A stretch of 22,453 bases of DNA from Chloroflexota bacterium (GCA_016210495.1 JACQUC010000055.1:1-22453), one strand, 5' to 3'. Positions 1-7,634 are shown, counted from the first letter of the stretch. Numbers and translations: made by a program. The notes: generated from the letters alone by a model not told the origin.

Positions 1-33
1 CTCCTCGCCCTGGGCTGGGGCGGGGCGGACATG

Positions 34-70
34 CGTTGGGGCGGACGGCCCTGTCCGCCCGGGGGCGGGG
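34..70 (+). repeat. GC-rich palindromic intergenic repeat, copy A
   Basis: The core is GGGCGGAC (39-46), a 6-nt loop, and GTCCGCCC (53-60), a perfect 8-bp stem. It is a diverged relative of the copies at 7683, 11458 and 12579: same stem, different loop, and the leading GTAGGGG is replaced by GTTGGGG. It lies about 10 bp beyond the stop of the minus-strand deacetylase gene, so on that strand it could also act as a transcription-ending hairpin, although no U-tract is visible. Confidence 0.7.
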
Positions 71-80
71 CAGGGCGTCG

Positions 81-1550
81 CTAGCCCTTCCTCACTGCCA
101 GCAGCACCCTCTCGCCCCGCTTCACCGCCGTGCCCGGGCCCGGCTGCTGGCTCACCACCGACCCAACCGGCATCGCGAGAAACGCTTCACGGCTGGTCGG
201 CTGCACGTCCTCTACCCTTTGATAGTTCACGTAACCGGCGGTCAAACCGGCGTTCTCGATCCGCTTGCGCGCCTCTGTCTCCGTCAGCCCCAGCACGTTG
301 GGAACGATGGCGTACGCCGAGGGCGTAGGCAAGGGCTTCTCCGCTGTGGCCGTTGCCACCTCTATCGGCGTTGCGGTGGCCCTCGGCGTTTGCGTCGGCG
401 TCGGTTGAGCAGTGGGAGTTGGAGACGGCACCACTGTGGGGGTAGCTGGCGCAACAGCGGACGACCCATAATACGCCCCCCTGCCTTCGAGAGGCAATCG
501 GAAAGCTTCCCAGGCCTCTCTCCCGTCGACTCTCACCCGTCTCAACTGGTACGTGTCCGCCGGCGCGTTCGTTGCCCCCGGGCGCGTCGACACTGCCCCA
601 GTGTACCCGGCCGCTTCCACCAGGCGCATTACCGAGGCGTTGTATAGCCCGGAGGGATAGGCAAACAGCCGGACCTGCATCCCAAGTTTGCCCTCCAGCA
701 CCCGTTTGCTCTCTTCCAACTGCCACTTGGCCACGCCGGTGCTCACTGCCGCCAGGTCCACGTGGCCGACCGTGTGTGACCCAATGCTCACAAGACCGCT
801 GGCGGCCAGCTCCTGAATCATCGGCCAGCTAAGATATCCCCCGCGCCCAACGAAATCCGTCACCACGAAAGCCGTCGCCTTGAAGCCGTACTTCTTCAGA
901 ACCGGAAATGCATCTTGGTAAAAATCGGCGTACCCGTCGTCGAAGGTCAGAACCACCGACTTCTGCGGCAGACCGGCTCCCAGCCGCAGGGTCGCTATCA
1001 GGTCGTCCATGCCGATCACAGTGTAGCCGCTCTCCAGGAGGTAGCGCATCTGGCGGTCGAAGTTCGCCGGGCTGATCGAGAGGCCGATGCCAACGGGGTC
1101 CCGCGGTTCGTTGTAAGCTCGAATGTAGTGGTACATCAGGATTGGCGCCTGTATTCCCGAGGGCCCTGGATTGAGGAGTGCAACCGTGCTCGATCTCGTC
1201 GGCGTGGGCAAGACTGTGGGCGAAGGCGCAGCACCCCGTGCCGGCATTGGCGTCGGGGTGGGGGCACGAGGTATAATCACCAGCACAACCGCCGTCTCAG
1301 TGGGCTCCGCCACTACTTCGTCGAGGACATCGGTGGCTTGGCTCGCCTCCTCCGTGGCGATTGGAGAGATACTTACTTCCGGAACGTTCTCTTCTGCCTC
1401 CTGTGCCCCTAGGGCCAGCATCGCAGCGATGAGTAGGTATGCGATTGCAGGAAGCACCAGGACCGAGGCAGTGCCCTCGCAAAAGCCATTAGACCACCGT
1501 CGCCTTCCCACCAGACGCCATAGCGAGCGCCCAGACCACGCCTGCTTCAC
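81..1550 (-). CDS. Membrane-anchored polysaccharide deacetylase (NodB) with C-terminal PASTA domain
   Basis: A 489-aa protein, probably removing N-acetyl groups from a cell-surface glycan. Seen in the sequence: a basic N-terminus, one hydrophobic segment (about residues 28-49) that fits a signal anchor, a Pro/Thr-rich spacer (about 95-130), then a NodB homology domain with TFDDG (202-206), HTVGH (259-263) and AYPSG (297-301). These are the metal-binding Asp/His-His set and the catalytic-groove motifs. A second Pro/Thr linker (370-412) leads to a PASTA domain (about 413-488, starting VPNVLGLTETEA), a module known to bind peptidoglycan or muropeptides. The start is GTG at 1550 with only a weak ribosome site. 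An in-frame stop lies three codons upstream, so the frame cannot be extended. Peptidoglycan as substrate is inferred from the PASTA domain. Confidence is high for the fold and lower for the substrate. Confidence 0.9.
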   Translation of the reverse strand: MKQAWSGRSLWRLVGRRRWSNGFCEGTASVLVLPAIAYLLIAAMLALGAQEAEENVPEVSISPIATEEASQATDVLDEVVAEPTETAVVLVIIPRAPTPTPMPARGAAPSPTVLPTPTRSSTVALLNPGPSGIQAPILMYHYIRAYNEPRDPVGIGLSISPANFDRQMRYLLESGYTVIGMDDLIATLRLGAGLPQKSVVLTFDDGYADFYQDAFPVLKKYGFKATAFVVTDFVGRGGYLSWPMIQELAASGLVSIGSHTVGHVDLAAVSTGVAKWQLEESKRVLEGKLGMQVRLFAYPSGLYNASVMRLVEAAGYTGAVSTRPGATNAPADTYQLRRVRVDGREAWEAFRLPLEGRGAYYGSSAVAPATPTVVPSPTPTAQPTPTQTPRATATPIEVATATAEKPLPTPSAYAIVPNVLGLTETEARKRIENAGLTAGYVNYQRVEDVQPTSREAFLAMPVGSVVSQQPGPGTAVKRGERVLLAVRKG

Positions 1551-1583
1551 GCGTCTCTACCGCCCGTCAGCAATGTGCTTCGA

Positions 1584-1646
1584 TCATGCGCTCGAGGCAG
1601 ATATCACACCTGTTCCTGCCCCGTCTCCTCGGCGGCTTTGTTCCAT
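1584..1646 (-). other. Possible 20-codon leader ORF upstream of the deacetylase gene
   Basis: On the minus strand an ATG (1644-1646) follows a near-ideal GGAGGAG Shine-Dalgarno sequence. It encodes 20 codons (MEQSRRGDGAGT...) before TGA. It is in the same frame as the deacetylase GTG start 96 nt downstream, separated by two in-frame stops (TGA and TAG). It may be a translated leader peptide, or the original start region of the deacetylase after mutation. No homology is claimed. Confidence 0.25.
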
Positions 1647-1758
1647 TTTCTCCTCCTGTGAGCTGATCTTGCTCGACATCAAGCTCCGACCGCTTCCCGA
1701 GTTAGGAAGGCCCGGCTCCCAACGCACACCCAGCTTATTTGGACGATCACAGGCGAGA

Positions 1759-2061
1759 TCAGTCTGAGCTGTCGCAATCGATCCACCCGCCGCCCGTCTC
1801 TGTCCCTAACCCGTACTCGCTAAGCTTCCCGCGACTGATCAAGTACCGGATGAAAAGACCCGACAATATCTCCTTTGGGGTCAGCACGTAGTCGTTGGTG
1901 TCCCACTTCAGCCGATAAACCTTGTGATCGCCAGCACCTTCCTGCTCCTCGAAGCCTCCGCGCCTCATACCCCACCTCCCAACCGTTCGATTGATCAGGT
2001 CGAGTTCTCCCCTCGTCTCCCACATACCCAAGTAACGTCCAGCCGCCAGATTCCCGTGCAT
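1759..2061 (-). CDS. Hypothetical 100-aa protein
   Basis: Not recognised. The frame opens with ATG at 2061 and encodes a mixed-charge soluble-looking protein. Its middle part (about residues 48-85, with KVYRLKWDTNDYVLTPKEI) reads like a folded domain rather than random translation. There is no signal peptide or membrane segment. An extended -10 promoter lies about 45 bp upstream (2108-2116), giving a short leader. The ribosome site (AAGG next to the ATG) is poor, and an internal ATG at residue 13 is an alternative start. It sits between recJ and the deacetylase on the same strand and could be a small independent gene or a decayed remnant. Confidence 0.4.
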   Translation of the reverse strand: MHGNLAAGRYLGMWETRGELDLINRTVGRWGMRRGGFEEQEGAGDHKVYRLKWDTNDYVLTPKEILSGLFIRYLISRGKLSEYGLGTETGGGWIDCDSSD

Positions 2062-2107
2062 GCCTTAGATGCGGGGTAACGATCGTGCTGGTAACTCTAC
2101 GCCTGAA

Positions 2108-2116
2108 ATTATATCA
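2108..2116 (-). promoter_or_regulatory. Extended -10 promoter for the small ORF downstream of recJ
   Basis: On the minus strand the sequence reads TGA-TATAAT: a perfect -10 hexamer with a TGn extension. It overlaps the recJ stop codon (2114-2116). The -35 position (2131-2136, TGTACG) is weak, which is acceptable for an extended -10 promoter. Confidence 0.4.
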
Positions 2117-3841
2117 CGCCTGACTCGACACGTACACACTTCTCCCAATATCCTTAACGTTAAGCTGAAGCGACTGCATCCCGTTCCATTCGTTTACCTC
2201 CAGCGTATAGACTACATCGACCCGGCGCTTGTCCACTTCTTTTCCCGCGGCGCCCATCCTGAATGCAATTCCATCGACCTCGACGCGCCCGTCTGTGAGC
2301 CGCAGCCGTAAGTGATCTCCTTCCCTTCCCACCGCTTTTGCCCCCGCCACCCAGACGCCGCGCGCCAGCAGCGTGGGCTGGGGGTTCCCGAACCCAAAAG
2401 GCGCCATCGTTGCCAACTGCTTTTGGAGGTTCCAGTTCGCTTCCCAGAGTGGCACCTCGCAGTCGACGTGAAGTCTTGGTTGCAAGTCGATCCCTTCAAA
2501 TCTGCTCTCGGCCAGGGCCAGCAGCCGTTGCTTCAACTGCTCCACCCTGGGACTCGGAATCGTGAAGCCGGCTGCCCGCGCGTGCCCTCCGAATCGCGTC
2601 AGCAGGTCCTGGCACTCCGACAGCGCCTCCGTTATGTCCAGTTCGGCGATGCTCCTGGCCGAGCCCCTGCTCTCTTCATCGCCAAGCTCGAGGACCAGGA
2701 CCGGCCGGTAGAACTCCTCCATCAACCTTCCTGCCACCAGCCCCACAACCCCCGCCGGGTATTCCGCTCCCGACACCATCAGTAGCTTGGGCACGTGTCC
2801 CCCGGCGGCTACGTCTCCCCTCGCCCTCTCCAATGCCTCTGCAGTCAGCCGTTGCCTCTCCTGGTTCGTATCATTCAGATATTCGGCCAGTTGCCTCGAC
2901 TCCTCCGGCGACCGGGTGATTAGAAGTTGATAGCTCGCCAGGGCATCGTGAAGCCTACCGGCGGCGTTCAGGCGCGGCCCCAACGCATAGCCGATGCTAC
3001 CGCTGGTGATGTTGCCGGGACGCAGCCCTGCCTTCTTGATCATCTCTTTCAGTCCCGGTCGTTGCGTCTTGTTGAGGACCGCCAGGCCCCGTTTCACCAG
3101 GACACGGTTTTCCCCCAGCAGCGGCGCAACGTCGGCCACCGTTCCCAGGGCTACCAGGTCCAGTAGGCGACATTCCAGTTCCGCTCGATCCTCTTTGCCC
3201 ACCCCTGCCCCATCGAGCAACGCCTGCGCCAGCTTGAAAGCCACGCCTACGGCAGCCAGTTCCTTGTATGGATACCTGCACTCGGGCTGGCGAGGGTTTA
3301 TCACGGCTATTGCCGACGGTACTTCCTCGGTCACCTGGTGGTGATCTGTGATTATTATGTCAAGTCCAAGCTCTCTGGCATAACCTACTTCCTTACCGGC
3401 GCTCACACCACAGTCTACCGTCACCACCAGCTTGACCCCGCGACTCCGCAGGTGCTCCAGCGCAGCGCAGTTCACCCCGTACCCTTCCTCCGCCCGGTTC
3501 GGGATGTACGGAATAACCTGCCCCCCAAGTGCAGCCAGAGCTTCTCGCATCACGGCGGCTGCCGTCACCCCGTCGACGTCGAAATCGCCGTACACCGCCA
3601 CCAGTTCATCACCCTCGATCGCCTGCCGAATCCGGGCCACGGCCGGTGCGACGCCCTTCATTAGCGACGCCGAGTGCATTTGCTCGTCGTGGTCCCCGAA
3701 GAACGCCGCGATATCTGCCAGCTCCCTGACACCTCGATTCCACAATAGCTGCACGATGATGGGTGGCCAATCCGGAAGCCCCTCGATCTGCTCCGAGGGT
3801 ACCCGCGGCGCGATATCCCAATGCTTCAGAGGAAGCCTCAA
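2114..3841 (-). CDS. recJ: Single-stranded-DNA 5'-3' exonuclease RecJ
   Basis: RecJ degrades single-stranded DNA 5' to 3' in recombination and repair. The 575-aa product matches the usual family length. The DHH phosphoesterase signatures are in order: YGDFDVDG (84-91), VDCG (142-145), TDHH (165-168), then the DHHA1 part with GPRLNAAGR (288-296) and FGGHARAAGF (417-426). The C-terminal stretch (about 455-575) fits the RecJ OB-fold region. ATG at 3841 has GGGAGG five bases upstream (plus-strand 3846-3852), which supports this start. A TTGCCA-N17-TATAAT promoter sits about 70 bp further upstream. The gene is divergent from the purine block and appears intact, with no missing metal ligands. Confidence 0.95.
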   Translation of the reverse strand: MRLPLKHWDIAPRVPSEQIEGLPDWPPIIVQLLWNRGVRELADIAAFFGDHDEQMHSASLMKGVAPAVARIRQAIEGDELVAVYGDFDVDGVTAAAVMREALAALGGQVIPYIPNRAEEGYGVNCAALEHLRSRGVKLVVTVDCGVSAGKEVGYARELGLDIIITDHHQVTEEVPSAIAVINPRQPECRYPYKELAAVGVAFKLAQALLDGAGVGKEDRAELECRLLDLVALGTVADVAPLLGENRVLVKRGLAVLNKTQRPGLKEMIKKAGLRPGNITSGSIGYALGPRLNAAGRLHDALASYQLLITRSPEESRQLAEYLNDTNQERQRLTAEALERARGDVAAGGHVPKLLMVSGAEYPAGVVGLVAGRLMEEFYRPVLVLELGDEESRGSARSIAELDITEALSECQDLLTRFGGHARAAGFTIPSPRVEQLKQRLLALAESRFEGIDLQPRLHVDCEVPLWEANWNLQKQLATMAPFGFGNPQPTLLARGVWVAGAKAVGREGDHLRLRLTDGRVEVDGIAFRMGAAGKEVDKRRVDVVYTLEVNEWNGMQSLQLNVKDIGRSVYVSSQA

Positions 3842-3911
3842 TCCATCCTCCCCGGGGAACCAATTCCCGTGCGAGCAATCATACCAGATTACCTTGAAGC
3901 CCGCGCCGCTT

Positions 3912-3940
3912 ATTATAGATCATAGCCAGTCATCTGGCAA
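3912..3940 (-). promoter_or_regulatory. sigma70-type promoter of recJ
   Basis: On the minus strand: TTGCCA (3940-3935), a 17-bp spacer, then a perfect TATAAT (3917-3912). It is about 70 bp upstream of the recJ ATG. Confidence 0.65.
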
Positions 3941-3977
3941 CGATAACTCTTCCCCCTCCCTCGCCTCTCTGCCGTCC

Positions 3978-4006
3978 TTGACTTTTGGTGATCCGTCTGG
4001 TATATT
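3978..4006 (+). promoter_or_regulatory. sigma70-type promoter of the guaB3 transcription unit
   Basis: TTGACT (3978-3983), a 17-bp spacer, and TATATT (4001-4006). The expected transcript start is near 4013, about 245 nt before the guaB3 ATG. Its -35 is only 37 bp from the -35 of the divergent recJ promoter, so one bound regulator could affect both. Confidence 0.65.
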
Positions 4007-4032
4007 TTCCCCAAGAACACGCTGTGCTAGTT

Positions 4033-4052
4033 GCGGCTTGTGCCGCCTTTTT
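4033..4052 (+). terminator. Terminator-like hairpin early in the guaB3 leader
   Basis: A GCGGC-TTGT-GCCGC stem-loop (4033-4046) is followed by CTTTTT (4047-4052), only about 20 nt after the predicted transcript start. The overlapping pairings GTTGC/GCAAC (4030-4034/4055-4059) and GCCT/AGGC (4045-4048/4053-4056) would disrupt it, as in an attenuator. Confidence 0.35.
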
Positions 4053-4136
4053 AGGCAACCAGCCGCCATAATCGTCGGTACTGCTCGCCCAACGTGTTAT
4101 CGGTGCAGGTGTAGTGGCAGTCCGACCATGGTTGGC

Positions 4137-4195
4137 AGCTCAGCTAAGGCAGGTAGCTCGTTGCGCGAGCGATACTGCTCGTCTGAGCTATTTTT
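4137..4195 (+). terminator. Terminator-like structure before guaB3
   Basis: AGCTCAG (4137-4143) pairs with CTGAGCT (4183-4189), with an internal hairpin GCTCG/CGAGC (4156-4170), followed by TTTTT (4191-4195). An alternative closing stem is TAGCTC/GAGCTA (4154-4159/4185-4190). It ends 62 nt before the guaB3 start codon. The long branched stem makes it weaker than a classical terminator. Confidence 0.35.
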
Positions 4196-4257
4196 CTAAG
4201 AAGCGGCGTTTTGGTTCGCCGGTAGCATTAGTACGCGCTGTTGGCTGGAGGAGACGA

Positions 4258-5409
4258 ATGTCAGAGAGGGCTCCGCGATCTTCCAAGGAACTGCGACGCG
4301 CTTATGGGTTCGATGAGGTGGCCCTGGTCCCCGGCTCACTCACGGTCAACCCCGAAGACGTGGATGTTTCCTGGCAGGTCGGAAATCACATCTTGCCCAT
4401 CCCGATCATGGCCTCCGCAATGGATGCCGTGGTCGACCCTAACTTCGCCGGGCTTTTGGGTAAGCTCGGCGGGCTCGGCGTCCTCAATTTGGATGGGCTG
4501 CAGACCCGCTACGAGTTCCCCGAGGAACCCTTGAGCGCCATTGCCTCCGCTTCCGCCGCAGATGTCACGTTGCTGATCCAGCAAGTCTACCGCGAACCTA
4601 TCAAACAGGCCCTGATTGGTGAGAGAGTTTCTGCCATCAAGCGGCACGGGGTATTGGCCGTCGCCTCTTGTACCCCTACCAATGCCGCCGCTTTCGCCCC
4701 CCTGGCCGTGGAAGCAGGACTGGACATTTTTGTGGTGCAGTCCACCGTTACTACCGCCAGACACATCTCTAGCAGTGTGCATCAGCTTTCCTTCGAGCAG
4801 TTCTGTGCCTCGCTACCCGTCCCTGTCTTGGTTGGAAATTGTGTGAGCTATGAGGCTGCTTATGAGTTGATGCAGACAGGCATCGCAGGCCTTCTTATCG
4901 GCGTTGGCCCGGGAGCGGCTTGCACCAGCCGCGAGGTCCTGGGCGTCGGGGTGCCTCAGATCACCGCGATAATCGACTGCGCTGCGGCGCGAGACGATTG
5001 TCACGCTGCCACTGGGCGCTACGTCCCCATCATCGCCGACGGCGGTATGTCCACCGGTGGCGATATCTGCAAGGCTTTTGCTGCCGGCGCCGATTCTGTA
5101 ATGCTTGGCTCTTCCTTTGCCCAGGCGCAAGAAGCTCCTGGCCAGGGTTACCATTGGGGGATGGCTACTCCTCATCCGGGCTTGCCGCGCGGCACGCGGA
5201 TTCAAGTAGGAATCAGCGGCTCGCTGCAGCAGATTCTCTTCGGTCCCAGTTCTCGTACTGATGGTCGGCACAATCTCATCGGCGCCCTCAAGACGTCTAT
5301 GGGCACCTGCGGTGCTCGCAACGTCAAGGAGTTCCACCTGACCGAGATGGTTGTTGCCCCGTCGATCGTGACCGAAGGCAAACTGTGGCAGCTCGCCGGC
5401 AAGAAGTAG
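4258..5409 (+). CDS. guaB3: GuaB3-family IMP dehydrogenase-related protein
   Basis: A 383-aa single-domain TIM barrel of the IMP dehydrogenase/GMP reductase superfamily, without the CBS pair that interrupts canonical GuaB. It carries the active-site loop GPGAACTSRE with the catalytic-type Cys222, the phosphate-binding ADGGMSTGGD (Asp261) and the GSSFAQAQEAPG segment. The C-terminal TDGRHNLIGALKTSMGTCGA is typical of the GuaB3 branch known from Actinobacteria and Cyanobacteria. The likely reaction is IMP to XMP with NAD, feeding GuaA encoded downstream. That is inferred from family and neighbourhood, and GMP reductase-like activity cannot be excluded. ATG 4258 is chosen because GGAGGAG lies 4-10 bases upstream and the conserved GFDEVALVPG segment follows soon after; the open frame extending upstream to 4114 has no such site. 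It is 14 bp from the next gene, so co-transcription is likely. Confidence 0.85.
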   Translation: MSERAPRSSKELRRAYGFDEVALVPGSLTVNPEDVDVSWQVGNHILPIPIMASAMDAVVDPNFAGLLGKLGGLGVLNLDGLQTRYEFPEEPLSAIASASAADVTLLIQQVYREPIKQALIGERVSAIKRHGVLAVASCTPTNAAAFAPLAVEAGLDIFVVQSTVTTARHISSSVHQLSFEQFCASLPVPVLVGNCVSYEAAYELMQTGIAGLLIGVGPGAACTSREVLGVGVPQITAIIDCAAARDDCHAATGRYVPIIADGGMSTGGDICKAFAAGADSVMLGSSFAQAQEAPGQGYHWGMATPHPGLPRGTRIQVGISGSLQQILFGPSSRTDGRHNLIGALKTSMGTCGARNVKEFHLTEMVVAPSIVTEGKLWQLAGKK

Positions 5410-5423
5410 GAGTGACATCTATA

Positions 5424-7634
5424 ATGACAGAAAACAAGGAAGGCTGCGTTGGCCTATTCATCGATTGGGACAATCTGGCCATCAGCATAGCAGCCGATCT
5501 GGACGGGGCTGCTCCCGATGTGAAACGTATCGTCCAGACCGCCCAGCAGTACGGCACCGTCCTCATCTCTCGAGCCTACGCCGAGTGGACGGTTACGAGC
5601 GATCGGCTGGGCGTCTACAGGGCCGGCGTCGAGCCGGTTTATGCCCCAACCTTCCGCTACGATACAGATCCGGTTACACAGGCGCCCCGTGGCAAGAGCC
5701 TGGCCGACCCCATAATGGTCGCCGACTGCGTGGACATGCTTCACCTGCTGCCACAGATCACGACTTTCGTCATCGTCAGCGGCGACAAGGACCTCATTCC
5801 TGTCGTCCGCCTGGCTCAGTTGCGCGGCAAGCACGTGGTGGTAATCGGACCCGACTACGCCGCCGGAGTTCTGCGCGAAGTGGCCGACGAGTTTATCTCC
5901 TATCGGAAAGTGGTCGACGCGGAGGATTTCCGCGCGTCGCCCGCGGAGCTTGTGCCGGACATCCGCTCTGGAAGAAGGCGAGGGGTGGGTAGAGCCACTT
6001 CCGTTCCGACGATGGAGCCGCGCCGCGCCACCTCGCATCGAGCGCAGGGTAGCGCCCCCGCGCCCCTGGCGAGTAAGCCCTTGGCTCCACCACGTCCAGC
6101 GGCTGTTGCGCCTTCGGTCGAGCCTCCTGTGGAGAGCAGCCCCCTCCCTGTCTCGCCCTCGCCTAGGACGCCGTCTCCGATAGAAAATGGCGCCAGGGCG
6201 GAGGCCGTCGATCAGAAGGCACCCACCGCGGATATCCAGACCGTCTTCGAGCTGGTTCAAGACATCGTTCGTCAGCGCACCAGCGAGGCAAAGCCTAAGA
6301 TGCGCGCCACAAACCTGAAAGATGCCCTTATGAGCCGGCTGCCCAATTTCACGGAGAGGAAATATGGCTTCTCGAAGTTCAAGGATTTCCTGGTGGCTGC
6401 CGAGAGAAATGGTATTGTCAGTGTAAGCGCCGCCGGCCCTGTCCATTGGGTGTCGCCTGTCCAGCGCAAAGAAGAGGTGCCGCCTGTTGAGTCTGGCGCC
6501 GCGCAGCCCGGCGAGGAAGTCGCGACGCTCCCCCAGGCGCTGGAGGATCGACAGGCCGACATACTCAGATTCATCATCGACCTCCGGGGTCGCAGTCGCT
6601 GGCTCACGTACACTTATGTTCTGACCAACTTGATCACCTTCCTGAGCAAGACTATGCCTCAGGGGGAAGCGGAAGCGGAGGCGCGATCGACGCTGAACGC
6701 GCTGGTGCAGCAGGGTGTCCTGTGCATCGATCGCGAGCCCCAGGAGGTGGAGGTGGGTGGCCTCAGACATCGCGTCAGGCTCTGCCACGTGGTGGAGGAG
6801 CACCCCGTCGTCACCGACATGTTAGCTTCCGCAGAAGCCGTGCTGCCGCTTGAGCCCGAGCCCGATGTAGCTTCGGCGGCCGAGATGCTACCTGCGGAGC
6901 CCGAGCAGTCCGTTGTCATAATGCCCGAGTTGGACGATCTATCTGCCACGATCACACTCGAGTCGCATCCCGCGGGAAGAAAGCCCGGCAGGCCCGATGC
7001 CGCTGAGTGGCCTACTCCTCGTTTTGAAGCGGACGAGATGGGCCTGGTCGCCGAACCCCCTGTGCAAGTCGAAGACCTGGCGCCCGCAGCCGAGGAGCCG
7101 TCCGAAGTCGAGCCCGAGCCGGCCACCGTGGCGTTTCAGGCGTCCACGGTCGGCGAAGGCGCATCGTTGGATTCGCCGATAGACGACGTGGCCGAGCTTG
7201 ACGTTGCCGGCCTGGCGGCCGTCGGTTCCGCCTCGCCCACTGCCGGCTCGGGCAAGGTGTCCAAGGTGGTCTCCTCCACTACCACCCTTGACGACGCGTT
7301 TGTTGCCCTCACCAAAGTGGTCACAGATTCTGTTACGCCCGAGCAGCCCAAGATGAAGATCGCCGGCCTCAAAGCCAAGCTCAACGGCCTCCTTGGCCAC
7401 TTCGACGAGCAGCAGTATGGCTTTGGCCGATTCAAGGACTTCTTGCTGGCGGCGGATCGTGCCGGATACGTCGTCGTCGAGACGGTTGGCCCGGCTACCT
7501 GGGTGGCTCCTCGCAATGGCCGGGAACAGCATCCTGGCGAGTCTAACCCGGAGGCCGTAGCCCAGGAGTCGGACTCCAAGCAAAAACGCGGGCGACGCTC
7601 GCCGCGAAAACCTGGGCCTGCCAGCGCGTCGTAA
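5424..7634 (+). CDS. NYN-domain putative RNase with two OST-HTH/LOTUS domains
   Basis: A 736-aa protein. The N-terminal NYN (PIN-like) domain spans about residues 8-165. It has LFIDWDN (Asp14, Asp16), KSLADPIMVAD and IVSGDKDLIPVV (Asp121, Asp123), the acidic set expected for metal-dependent RNA cleavage. A Pro-rich linker leads to one OST-HTH/LOTUS domain (about 270-345, with KYGFSKFKDFL). A winged-helix-like segment follows (about 373-455), then a long Glu/Ala/Pro-rich linker (about 460-615) and a second OST-HTH domain (about 622-696, with QYGFGRFKDFLLAADRAGYV). It ends in a Lys/Arg-rich tail. LOTUS domains are RNA-binding modules, so a role in RNA turnover or binding is likely; the target is unknown. 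AGGAG at 5408-5412 supports ATG 5424. It sits between guaB3 and guaA, 14 bp after guaB3, suggesting co-expression with guanine nucleotide synthesis. No residues expected of the NYN core appear lost. Confidence 0.85.
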   Translation: MTENKEGCVGLFIDWDNLAISIAADLDGAAPDVKRIVQTAQQYGTVLISRAYAEWTVTSDRLGVYRAGVEPVYAPTFRYDTDPVTQAPRGKSLADPIMVADCVDMLHLLPQITTFVIVSGDKDLIPVVRLAQLRGKHVVVIGPDYAAGVLREVADEFISYRKVVDAEDFRASPAELVPDIRSGRRRGVGRATSVPTMEPRRATSHRAQGSAPAPLASKPLAPPRPAAVAPSVEPPVESSPLPVSPSPRTPSPIENGARAEAVDQKAPTADIQTVFELVQDIVRQRTSEAKPKMRATNLKDALMSRLPNFTERKYGFSKFKDFLVAAERNGIVSVSAAGPVHWVSPVQRKEEVPPVESGAAQPGEEVATLPQALEDRQADILRFIIDLRGRSRWLTYTYVLTNLITFLSKTMPQGEAEAEARSTLNALVQQGVLCIDREPQEVEVGGLRHRVRLCHVVEEHPVVTDMLASAEAVLPLEPEPDVASAAEMLPAEPEQSVVIMPELDDLSATITLESHPAGRKPGRPDAAEWPTPRFEADEMGLVAEPPVQVEDLAPAAEEPSEVEPEPATVAFQASTVGEGASLDSPIDDVAELDVAGLAAVGSASPTAGSGKVSKVVSSTTTLDDAFVALTKVVTDSVTPEQPKMKIAGLKAKLNGLLGHFDEQQYGFGRFKDFLLAADRAGYVVVETVGPATWVAPRNGREQHPGESNPEAVAQESDSKQKRGRRSPRKPGPASAS

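Larger units (their letters stand above)
4013..4195 (+). promoter_or_regulatory. Structured leader or small RNA upstream of guaB3
   Basis: This stretch of about 180 nt, between a strong promoter and a U-tract, folds by eye into several strong helices. They include GCGGC/GCCGC (4033-4037/4042-4046), GCAACCA with TGGTTGGC (4055-4061/4129-4136, one bulge), and a 10-bp stem of GTCGG-U-ACTGC with GCAGTCCGAC (4074-4084/4117-4126). Near the 3' end AGCTCAG (4137-4143) pairs with CTGAGCT (4183-4189) ahead of TTTTT. Several helices are mutually exclusive, for example GCTCG 4156-4160 or 4177-4181 competing for CGAGC 4166-4170. It does not match a riboswitch class I can recognise. It could be an attenuating leader for guanine synthesis or a free-standing ncRNA. 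Confidence 0.4.

Noticed and set aside
4013..4195. SRP (4.5S) RNA, 6S RNA or tmRNA identity for the structured region
   Set aside because: A GTGCTAG near the 5' end resembles some SRP RNAs, but the GGAAG...AGCAGC apical motif is absent. There is no 5'/3' end pairing as in 6S RNA, and no tRNA-like ends for tmRNA.
4114..4257. Longer guaB3 start at 4114
   Set aside because: The extra 48 residues are Arg/Ala-rich and unlike the family, the region forms the structured leader, and ATG 4258 has a strong ribosome site.
4258..5409. Canonical GuaB annotation
   Set aside because: There are no CBS domains, the length is only 383 aa, and the active-site loop GPGAACTSRE is of the GuaB3 type.
5454..6803. 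Long antisense reading frame opposite the NYN gene (449 codons)
   Set aside because: It is a consequence of GC-rich codon use. The sense strand has clear domain signatures; the antisense product has none.
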